Assembly (NCBI GenBank): GCA_002633005.1
Contig: NMRA01000458.1
Coordinates: forward strand, 208,260 to 272,259
Reading direction: 5' to 3'
From: Phoronis australis
Taxonomy: Eukaryota > Phoronida > Phoronidae
DNA length: 64,000 nt
Part shown: piece by piece, positions 25,701-37,700 of the stretch
Layout of the letters: each line of letters opens with the position of its first letter
Numbering within the stretch: the first letter of the stretch is position 1
Translations under genes and position numbers: made by a program
Notes under the pieces: generated by a model
What the model was told of the DNA's origin: nothing
Databases searched by the model: none
What the model saw: the letters and a program-made list of their open reading frames with translations, nothing else

Positions 25701-28700
25701 TACCCATGGGAAGGGAAACAGAGCCTGACACGGTATAATACAGAATGTTACGCCTTGGTGACATAAAGCAGCCAACACCGATTCGATGAGTTTGCAAAAA
25801 ACAAATGGTCATATTAGCCGACAATCGAGTGATTATCGGGAGTGCAGGCCAAGCGTCGGCGTCAAACATCACCAATCACAACTAAATAATCTGATGAAAA
25901 ATTGCCCGACCATGATAGTAATCGGGATAAAGTGAGCAACGCCACATACCAAGGCAACAATTAGCAATGAACAGCTAGTCATCGGGTAAAGTGAGCATCA
26001 CCCAATATGTGACCAAGACGTCAGTAAGCAATGAGCAGCTAGTCATCGGAGTAAAGTGAGCATTTCCCAATACGTGACCAAGGCATCAGTTCGCAATGAG
26101 CAGATATAGTTTTTGGATGTATAATGGCACTTCTTTGGTGTCTTAACAATCTTAAGTGAGGTTACAGTAGTGTTGATGATAAAAGAGGGTTGAAACATGA
26201 TCATTTTCTAGGTAATCGTGTGGCATTGCATTACATTCACTTGATATTTCGATAGAGTTATTATCTCTATTAATGGAGATACTGTCTGTTTTGATGGACT
26301 TATGATTAACTATTAACAATAGACATACTATCTCTAGCAATATAGTTACTATCAATCTTCATCGAAAAAGTTATAACTGTATCTATACACTTATTAACTC
26401 TACTGAAATACTAACTAGTCCTTTGGAATGACATATTAAGTCCAGCAAAGAAATAAGTCTAACGATATAGATACTAACTCTATGATGGAGATGGTAAGTA
26501 CATACACATAAATTTTCTATCTCTATCGATGGAGTTAGTAACTAAGAAACTATACAATGTGTATCTGTACAGACGGACATAGTTCCTCTGCCAATTAACT
26601 TTAGTTACTAGTCTGTCAACAGAGTAACTAAATGTGTTGATAGAGTTAGTAAGTCTATAAATAGAGTTACTAAGTATCGATAAAGTTACTATCTCTATCA
26701 TAGAGCTCCATCAATAGAGATAGTGAGTATAAGAACACAACTATTAATTCTATTAGTAGACTTAGGACTGAAGAAAAACCCCAAGTTGTCCTTTTACAAC
26801 CACTGTATCTAGGTAATCATAGGGCATTGCAATATGTTCATTACATGATTGTGTTGTGACCATGTTACATTACATTATGATCACTTACTTCAATGAGTTT
26901 AGTTGACTTGAATGATGATTAAACTTTAGACTGTTTCAACATCAATTTATATTTTATAGAGCAGAAACAGCACCTAATCTATAATGAATTGGAAGACTAA
27001 AGAAGAGCCCATTACTAAATGTCAAATGATGAAACTTTTAACAGACAAATGTGCTCTTCAACCGGATACACAACGCAATCAATGTATTAACAATGAATGA
27101 ATTGGGAAGAGGCCACTGATGAAAATGCTCACAAATTTCATAGAGCATTTACCAATTAAAATCCTGCTAATTGCTAGCACAATAACACGAAATCAAAAAT
27201 GTCAAAAATCCACAGCACAAAACAAAAAATTCCAATAACGATAATAACTGCAGCCAAAAAAAATGAGCAGCAAAGTTCTAGTTTTGTTCTTATTATCCAA
27301 AGTCTGAGTCAAAATGATTCACTTCAGGACAACATAAAATCAATGCTATTCTGTGTAGTGAATGTCTCCGACGCAAATTGAATCAATCCGACAGTGACCA
27401 CGTGTACCCTGTAATGTTTACTTCTGATCAATCCGACAGTGACCACGTGTACCCTGTAATGTTTACTTCTGATCCGCCAACTCAATTGACTTTGTTCTTA
27501 TTGAATCTGTTTAACATCATTTTGTACGATTTGTCATGCAGTCGTTTTTCGCAATGCTAACACCATTTTAACTCAAAGTATCTGATAAGCCATCGAAATG
27601 ACTCAGTGTGAGAGGTACACAAAAATGGATAATACAAAAAGAAAGAACTACAAATACTTAGTGGCCATAAACCTGCATTTCATCCAAGGAGTAAGCTTTT
27701 GATTTAAGTTGCTTTCCCATTAGAGGCGAAACTTCGCTTTTACCGAAGTTTTGGTAAGTGGGAAAGGTTAACACCAGTAGTTAATCTACAAGCGAAACTT
27801 TGCTGAAAATATTAGGATTTAATAGTGAAGCTTCGGTACTCACCGAAACTTCGGTGCAGTGGGAAAGTCAGAGCAAAACTTCGCCGAAGTTATCAGTAGA
27901 GGTCATGGCAATGATATACAATCACCCGAGACTCGCAGAACATGTTCTTTGTTAATGTGCTCTCAATAGACACACGTAAATAAATAAATAAAAGAAAGCA
28001 TATCTGATGAAGAATGACACTAATCATTTTCACTTGTAAATGGCAGAACAATTTCCAGTTAGCCTCGAACCCACTACTCAATATTCGATTGAGAGTACGA
28101 ATGAACTTTTTTTCAGTGTTCCGACACCCATGGGCTATGGGCGGTGCACCACAGGGGGGCTGCGGGCTATAACCCCCCACTTTTTTCAGTGCTGTGTCGC
28201 CCATGTTCAAGGAGAAGTTTGTTATTCAGGATAGATCCCCTTTGTACTCAAATTCAAGATTGAAATGCCACAATTGTGAATACAGAGGGTAATCTCAACA
28301 TCTGGGGCATGCCCTTCGTTTAAGCACCTGGGGTGTTCTCATTTTGAATAACAGAAATGCATTGATAAGACAATAAAAACAAATTGGTCATAGTGTCTTG
28401 CTCCTAGTTAATGGACTGGTTCTAGTAGTTAAGGCATATAAGCAAGGGGTGTGACACAAACCATCAATTGTTTATAGTCCCCTTGGGAGTGTGATCGCTA
28501 GCTTGTGACTCAAGAGAATGGTAATCACACAGCAATAGCTCACTGGCAATAGTAGCCTAGCTGGCAACTTGATTACCCTGTGTTGTGCAGAATGAATGGT
28601 GAAGTAGACCTGACAATTTAATCAGCACAAGACAGTTGAGAATTGGCACCACATGCTTTAACACTAATCGGGTTAAGCATGAAGGTGAATTAATCATCAG

Positions 28701-31700
28701 AAATCCAGTTACTGTACTGTTTGAAACATAATAGTGAAAAGATTGAAGTAAAGAGTACCTTGAACATCTATTTGGGAAGCCAAACCAGTTGAGTATAGGC
28801 AAGTAAATCATGATCCACTCCATATAACAAAACAGAAATGAAGCCATAATCTGGTACATTCATTACTGAATTACAAGAGCTTAAAACTAAACAAATCAAT
28901 TTAACTTTAAAGAAAAATGTCTTTGTATACAATTATAGCTCATTAGAAGCAAGTGTCCAGTAAGACAAGTTTGGCGAGCCCACACTACTGCCATACATTA
29001 TAAACATAGCAAGTGATGTCACAATGTTACTGAACCAGCTCTTGATGTTGAAATCTGGCGAGCCTAAGTCTTACCTTGGTGAAAGGCAAACGACAATTGT
29101 AAAGGAGACATCTGGAGGGTGTTGCCAGCAACGGTAGCATCACGTTCTAAGTTACAGTAGCTCACTGCTCGGTCTTCAGCCAGCACACTCAGGAGGTACA
29201 GTCTAGAAGTAAACAACAGTGTGCATTATATGATCTCATCAATTTATCACACAATATGGCAGTCAAGAAAAATTTTGGTTTTCTCATATTTTTCATAACA
29301 GATATTTAGCACTAAATTAGTGATTTACCGAGTTTATGTCCTGAACAGTAGCTGTCACCAGACATTTTGGGCATTCGCAATAAGAAAAGTAAAAGGGTCA
29401 ATTTTGGCAATTATCAAATATGTTGTCCGAAAATGTCGAAATTTTACTGTAAGAACTGGGGCATTGCTTTCAAAACTGGCAATGTTTTCAATATCCCTCC
29501 AACACCCATGTGGGCCGCAAATATAAGATAAGGTCTATAGTCTCAGACCTCTAGAGTGCGAAGCACCACTTTGTAACAATAGGTTGAGCAATTCATGGAT
29601 GTTTCTTACTGAAGCGTGACTTAAAATGTTTAGAAATATAGTAAAAATCACTTCTACCCAAATTGCGATACACTTGACGGGCATGGTAGTTCAAGGTTTT
29701 CTCCACTTGTTTTGCAACAATCATGATACATAAAGGATAGCAGGAAAAAATAAGGTGAAATCAGACAACTTTTTACAAGTTACAGCAAATCAATGGACAC
29801 TTGAATCAATTCTCCATAATCAAGCCAGAACATCCACAAGTATTTCTTAATAGAGTTGCACTTCAATTTAATATAACCTCCTTTAGGAATTCATTTGCAC
29901 CTTAATTAGATTTTGTGCTCCACTGCAAGTTTGATTGCAGGGCAAAAATGCATGGCAAAAAGGTAATAGATGTAATTTTACAATTTTACACAATTTACTT
30001 CCGAAGTCTTACGTGCAAACTACAACACTGTTAGTCCACTGAATGTATATAATTATGACGACACTAGTAAAAGAGACTATATCATAAACCATACATTAAC
30101 CGTTTCTAATTTTAAAACTATTTTACTTCCACTGTGCTGTCATACCCGGGACATGTTGAACATAAAAAAGACTTATATGCATGGTGTGTGGATGAGCTGC
30201 ATTCAAAGGAAAGTATTTCAACCTTCTGTTACCGGAGAACCCAATGATGCAGTCAACCGCTGCCAACTTACTGTTGGCTTCTTGTTATGTAGCAGATCGC
30301 GTGGCAAATTTCCAACATACTTTGGAAATTTCGTAACTCAGATATTCTAATCCAAGTTAGTATCAAATATTATAGAATAATAAACTTCAAAAAAATTTTA
30401 TATCAAAGTGACATCGATGAGAGTGAAATTGCTAGTTTAAGAGACATTATTCAATGGGTGAGAGAGAGGGGAGAGCTTTCAATGAATTTCCAAGTTACTG
30501 CACTTGTCATAAAAATAATGAGGCTTGGTGTCCATATCAAGTAGAATGCTTGGAAACACATCCAGTTGACTGACTTCTAATTTTGGCCAATGAGAGCGGT
30601 TGACGCTACTCTTACAGGTAAGGCGATAAGGCTAGCATTTAGCCAGACAGATGTGCTGATGGGGTCAATAAGTGGTGTCCTTACCATCCAATTCTTTTAA
30701 AGCAAAAATTGACATCAAAACATGCTCACTCTCTGTAATAAATTGATTAAAATAACAAAAAAACTTGGACCTCCTTCCCCTGCAAAAGAACATCCCTTTG
30801 AAGTAATGAGCAATCTTGCTATGAAAGTCCTACCAAAAATGCCAGCAGTTTTGAGGTAACACAAACCAGCAGCAAAGTGCCAGCAAAAGTGGCTCTTGCA
30901 ACCGTTCACATTACTGGAATTTTTCACTACTGGAGATGACATTTTAGACACTCTGTGATCCAAGTAATAAAAAGCTACGAGTATTTAGAATCTTTATACA
31001 TCAGTGAATCAGTAGGCAACCATGTCACTGTAGTTATGGAGATGTCAGCGCTGTTGATATGATCTATATTGTTGATGTTAACAACTGTGGGACTGTACGT
31101 CTAGTATACCGGGAATTAATTCATAAAACTTTAAATGTGATGCATATAGTTTAGAAAAAAGAGTGCAGACAGTCTGATGCAGGACTCATAGTTGGGCCCA
31201 TTGCATGAAACACCAAGAACTAAGAGTACATGAGAATCTGGATATCAATCAACATTTAGCTTAGAAAGGTTGGTATTCACCTCTTTCACGAACGCGGGGC
31301 GCTGCTGTCGTGTTGATCGAAAACGAGGCGCCTTGACAAACATGGCATCGTCCTGCAAGGTGTTGTGGTCAAAGGACTTATCAACGTTACCAAAAATCAA
31401 GTTGTCTGATGTTGAATCGATCTCCAAAAAACATCCAATACTTACGGCAACTAGAATTTTACCCTCCTCAGCCATTCCTTAGTAGTTTTCCCTCTTTTGA
31501 AAAAGTGTGGAAGTCAGGGATATAAGGCTTTTAGTCTTGAAAAACCCTGCTCGCCAGCTGGGCGAGTGCCGGAGCCAGAAAATCTACTCGCCAAGCCCGA
31601 AGTTCGGTCACCCGGCCGTTGGCGCCAGTCACCACAAACTTGCTGCTAATTTAAATAAAAATCATCGTTTCGTGCACTGATGTCACCATTTATTAGGGCT

Positions 31701-34700
31701 ACCGTATTCGCTCTAATAAGCGCCCAGGGGGACTGTTTTTGTAGCAGTTAAAACCTGGTCTCCGAAACGGGTGAAATCGGAAGCTAGGATTCATCAAATT
31801 TACGCGCTGTGACGTATGTGTAACCTATGACAGACTAGCTACAAAACTGTGGTGCATTGCTATCAAACTCAGTTGTTAAATTACGATCTTTTTAAAAAAA
31901 TGTGCTGAAATCCCAGGGCGAAAACTTGCCGACTGACTGGATGCGTCGCTGCTTCGCGATCGTCGATAGGACAACTTGAATTCTTGAGTAAAAATAGTTT
32001 CGACTCAAATTACCTGAAATCCTCCCAAATAGCCTTTCCTAAGATTCTTAAGTTCCTGTGGACTCGGAGTCGGGATTAACCGCAGATTAAGTCAAAATCT
32101 AGTGCGCTAGATCGCACCCCGCAACGAGAAAAATCTGGACGAACAAATATGTTGTTTCACGTGACGTTTGTATTGAAGTGAATCAGCTGGTATGCACCGA
32201 ATGAGCGAGCGCGTGCGTGTCATCAGTGTTCATTTGCCATAGTAGCAGGCCCAATGAGCTGTATAATGTAGTATATTTATCTCATTGAGCAGGCCCACAT
32301 GTTATATGTGGGCCCTAGCGCGCGCTTCTTGGCCAAGTTTCGATTCGCAATTTTTATAATTTTTCGTGTACATTTAAACAATCTGGATTCCTGTTGTGGG
32401 AGAAGATCTGTACGGGAAAGATACAATACCAATCCCGTTGACCTGAGTACGCTGCGTCTGTTCTGATCAGGGCCAGACCATGTAGTGTGACACTTTCCTC
32501 GCAAGATCAGCAAATCTTTTGCGTTCTTTTGGAAGCACTGCGGAATGGTTTGAAGTGTACAGCCACGGCTAAATACCGACATAGCGGCGCGGCTCGTGGT
32601 CTACTAGAAATTACGCGCACAATGATTTTTCAGAACTGTCGGATATTATTGATAAATTGAATACATTTACTGTAGAATTTTAGAACTGTGAGGTAAGACA
32701 TTTTTCGCACTGATATATACACATTCATGGACTGGGCGCTTATTTTAGCGAAGTCTGAAAACGAGTGGGGACGCTTATAGGGGCATGGGCGCTTATTAGG
32801 ACGAATGTTATAAAAATAATTTTGGCTAAAATGACATTGTACATTACAATAAGAAATCAGTTCCAAGAAATATGGTATTTTATTTGCTATGAGCACATGG
32901 ACCGGTCTTCCACCTTTCTCCCCTTTTCTTCGTTTCGGACTAGTCCACAAATTCTTTGTGCACGACCACACACTGTGTTTTTTTGACGAATCGCGTAACG
33001 GGTGACATGTACTGAATCGGTAGGGTCGCACTGCGCCGATGTTTTTTACTGCCGGAGCATCGACACGATGACCAAACTGAACCTTAAATTCATGATAAAA
33101 ACAGCACAAGGAGGAGGAAAATTATTCATATTCATCTGGGAAACGATATATAGTGCTTTTGCGCTCTGAAATTCGCTCGCCACCGGGCGACCGGCAAGTC
33201 AACTTCTACTCGCCCAGCACCATTTTTACTCGCATTGGCGACTGGGCGAGTGGCTAAGTATATCCCTGGGAAGGATACCGACGAGATATTACTGGAATTG
33301 GTACGTTCAGGCACTGCACAGTACACCATGGCCAGCTGATGATCACTCACGAGGTTTTATCAGTGTGCCTCGTTTTCGATCAGTATTTAAAGATGGCGCG
33401 GGAAGATGGCGCTTTCGTGAAATAGGTGAATAAGACTTCTGTGCTTGTTAATAGATTGCTTCTGATTATGTAATGACTAGAAAGCATTTCTCTCTCTTAA
33501 AAGCATTTAAAGCAACAATAAACCCTCGACTTCCATCAACAATGCAAGCTTAGATTTAGGCTACCTTTCGTTATGAAAAATTACCGGTAATTTTGTTTTG
33601 TTCCTCTTCCAGTTTAGACGTGAGCTCTGGGCGCCAGAACAACTGGCAGTCTGTTATATCTTCACACCGTAGCTCATAAAATTTTAGGCCATGTCATGAC
33701 ATGAAATTTTATAAGCTTAGTATAAAGAAATGATGATGATGTCACAGTGACTTCTTTTGAATCCCTGAAACCACCTCTCATTTGACCAAGTGGCTAAATC
33801 AAAAGTTGCTTTTTTGTGATTGAAGTCAATTTACAGCCACTTCAACATATTAAACATTAAGACTATTGTATTTCTTACACTCCCAAAATTCTCTCTTCAG
33901 CGTTTAGAAATGCTAATTTCCTATGCTTTATCAGTAGCAATCAAGTCCACAAGAGAAGCTTAGATGGGAACCATTGATGTGAATCAACAACATGACGTGG
34001 CAAGACAATTCAAATTTAAGCTGAAATATCGCTGTGATAGCTAACGTTATAAATAATTTTGTAAACCCTATACGTCAAGTCAGTTTCACAATTGACTCAA
34101 AATAAATTTTATAATCTATGCACCAACTCCTGTTATATTCATTGATCCGTCAGTTGCTTTTAATACGAAATTAAAGGTTTAATATTTAGATTTCCTGTGA
34201 TTAACCAACACATTGAGCAACAGTGAGGAGTTTCTATCGATACCTAATGACAGACTAGATATTCACTGGGTGGCGTTAATGAAGACCCGAGTCTTGTTAT
34301 TATCTACATAGAATGAAAGCAAAGTTCTTCACCAACATTGCCACCTTCAATGATTAAGTGTCTCCCATTTGACTACTATGAATATATAGGTGGGGCTGTT
34401 GACACCTGGACATTTTTGAGCTTAAAGTCAATGCTTCTAGAAATTGTTTGGAGATTTTCCTTTCAAAGTGAAATCAATTTTACTGAGATGTAGGTTCAAT
34501 ACTCAAACATATACAAGAAGTAACATGGCTCCATGTTCAAAGTGTACATCCCAGGGCATACACACCCACGGGTTAGTTCTCAATATGTGCATCACAGGGC
34601 ATACTCACCCACAGGTTAGTTCTCAATATGTACATCACAGGGCATACTCACCCACAGGTTAGTTCTCAATATGTACATCACAGGGCATACTCACCCACAG

Positions 34701-37700
34701 GTTAGTTCTCAATATGTACATCACAGGGCATACTCACCCACAGGTTAGTTCTAAATATGTACATCCCAGGGCATACTCACCCACAGGTTAGTTCTCAATA
34801 TGTACATCACAGGGCATACACACCCACGGGTTAGTTCTCAATATGTGCATCTCAGGGCATACTCACCCACAGGTTAGTTCTCAATATCTGTCGCATGAAT
34901 ATACAGTCGTGTCCATTAAAAAACTTGCCACAGCAAACTGACCCCACTAAGCCAGTGTCCACACTACACACCCCACACCATGCGATAAATATGACGTAAA
35001 ATGATGACACCCTTATTTTGGTAACTGAGCAAGCACACACTCAGGTGGTAATTATCTCTGTCTTGTCAGTAGGTACACCTTGCGCTGGGCCTAAAGTGCC
35101 ATCCACACACAGGCTTACCCAAAAACAAATTACTCATGGAAAGAGTTGTCACAAGATGAGAGGGCTGTGTGGACACTATTTAAGTGCAGTTTGCCCCAAT
35201 TGTGACAACTTACTCACCTTAACGAGGTACGCTAACTTGCTCTTGAGAGTGCGCCACTTCTAATCGCTACATGGCCGCAAACCTGGGGCAAGGCGGAAGT
35301 AATAAACAGCTGCTGTTACATATGGACGGGTCTTCTTTTGCTCTGCGTATTCGCATCAGCTATTCATTGTCTGCACAAAACGACAACTTCCGCCTCACCC
35401 TAGTTATCGAATATGTGTACGGTCCACTCAAAAGTGGGGTAACTTGCACTAGTGCAAGTTGTTCTAGGGTAGGCTGTGTGTGGATGGGACAAGCTATCCA
35501 ACCTTGATAAGGTGGGGCAAGTCGTCACATGTGTCAAGTTGCCCCAAAGCAGGTAGCATACACAAGACTACTGAGCCTAGCAACAACTCGTTCCAGGAGT
35601 AACTTTTTTTAGGATAATTTGTTGTTTGGACAGCACTTTAGTATGACCACTTAGGGCTTTGCAATAAATATCATAACTGGAACAATCGAAATAACATTTT
35701 CCACCTGATAAGAATTATATGGGTTATTTGAAATTTAGACGAAACAACGTATTATGGTACAATTTTACATTGACAAAACTGTTAACTGAAATGTAACAAG
35801 TAAATCAAACCCCTTCGACAGAACCGGCAATATTTTAATTACCTAGCACAAAAGCCGCTACACAACAACACCATTGACTCCCTCAGGTATTGTCTACACA
35901 ACAACACCATTGGCTCCCTCAGGTATTGTCTTGAAAATGTGGATTATATTCTTCCCTTATTTAAAGATTTAAAGCGCCATCATACAAGTCTCTTTACTGA
36001 AAAAAAATCCAGAAAATTTTTTGCAAAAACCTTTGTTTTTGAGTGAATCTTTGGCCTAATCCGAAAAACTTTCAAGATTCCAAAAAAAAAAATTGCAAAA
36101 AGACTTCCTCATTATGTGGCATAACACAATTTCATCTGTCAACATATTGTGTTGGTCCACATTTTGACTTCTCCAAGACTCACCCCTATTTTTCAGGACA
36201 AAACTCACAGGGGGCTGAGACAATTTGTACTTATTAATACAAGGCACAATTAATTTTGCAATTAACTAAGAAAGGGTGCATTGGACATAAAATATTTCCT
36301 TCAACCTGTACACCTTGACCTAAGCCCTAAATAATTCTGCAAAACACGGAATTATTTATGCAAACTACCAAAGCACGCAAACTCTTAATTGATAATTACT
36401 CACCATGGAATAAAATCTTTATTAAATACTTGTCTACAGGCAGTTTTTAGACTTGCTAAGACCTACACACACGAAAAGAGTATTCACTCAGGAGACACAA
36501 GGAATTAATGCAATTTGTTGGTTTCAGTTAATTGGCTTTGTAGCCCAGTGATTCTAATCAGGCGGTGATGCTTTCTGTTGAACCAAGGACCAAGTTTATA
36601 GGGAGATACGTTATGCGTTAGCCACGATACAAAATACTATCTAAAGATTTAAGGACAGCACCCACTGTGCACACACAACAGTTTGTCGCCCTTTACAAGA
36701 TTTTGCTCTTTCCGGGTAAGTTTTATTGCTAAATGAAATAATGTAATGCTCACTCTGCTGAGTTTTGCTAAATTCTAAGTTGATAACTGCATAAGAACAA
36801 AGCAGGTAACCGAAACAATGTAGATTAAAAGGGCATGAAATGTGTACCTTCTGTCAACAACCAAGTCTTATCTTAGGGTACTTACAAAATCTCTCAGATT
36901 GTTCCTTACACAGATTAGTAATAATTTCAATGCTTGAGAAGAACTGACAGGATATTATTGCTTCAGATGAGGCCAACTAAGATGTTGGTTACCAGCATTA
37001 GTTTGAGTTACCAAGGCAGTATGGCCGCCTAGGGAATCTTAAGCGATTTATTAAACCAATTTCATTGAACATGAAGGATAACGAGATGAGGTTGCTGTGG
37101 AAGAGCAAAATACTCCTGTGATCAAAAATTGAACCTGAACATAGTTTACAACGGCTATAAATACCGAGTTGCATGCGATTTCAACAGTTATTGAGAACTT
37201 ACAATGAAGCCATCAGTACCTTCAAGGTCAACCTAGTGAAATCCATAAAAATCCGCACTTGCCACGATCTGGAGGCGAGCGAAACTCCGCCATTCAAGAT
37301 ACACTGTGAATTTGGAAGTGAGATACACACAGGAATGATTGAATACTTAGGACATCTATTTTTGACTGTGCTTAGTATTTGACAGGGAGTGACAGTTGGG
37401 TAAACACAGATACAGAACAACGAGCATGGAATATTGGGATAAGTAAAATTTCTGTAAATTAAAAATACGCAAGTTAAAATTTGTACAAATTACTGAGTAA
37501 TGCTCCTGCCGCTGGAAAAGTTCACTATAGCAAACATTCAGCTAAAAAACTACGGATTACCACACTCCTGCCTGTTAAGTGCCATCTTTTGCATTTTTGA
37601 TTAATTAATTGCGGGTTTTTATTCTTAGACAATGTTGATTAGTACAGTTCGGTAGCAGCCCTTTGTTAAGACAAACTTCGTTGAAAACACGACTAAACTT

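Larger units (their letters stand above)
24280..26740. repeat. Scattered GATAGAGTTACTAACTCT-type degenerate repeats
   Basis: Short blocks such as CGATAGAGTTATTATCTCTA, GATAGAGATACTAACTCT and their complements recur in both orientations in the second half of each duplicate copy and on to about 26,740. It looks like a diffuse, self-complementary satellite. Confidence 0.65.
13701..29074 (-). other. 15.4 kb midasin intron (w21/w22)
   Basis: The largest intron of the window. Repeats inside it are listed separately. The stretches 13,870-15,640, 16,260-20,900, 26,760-27,380 and 28,240-29,070 show no gene, RNA or clear repeat to me: AT-rich unique-looking intron sequence. Confidence 0.85.

Noticed and set aside
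28040-28080. tRNA-like T-arm (GGGTTCGAGGC on the minus strand)
   Set aside because: The stem does not pair and no acceptor stem or anticodon arm is present.
28600-28705. Possible C/D-box snoRNA on the minus strand (CTGATGA then CTGA)
   Set aside because: The spacing is loose, the terminal stem is only about four pairs and no target guide was evident. Other intronic C/D candidates near 3,560 and 39,260 lacked a D box or stem.
32630-33109. 159-codon minus-strand frame within the hAT-like element as a transposase
   Set aside because: No transposase motif is visible, and the frame crosses the nested element boundary.
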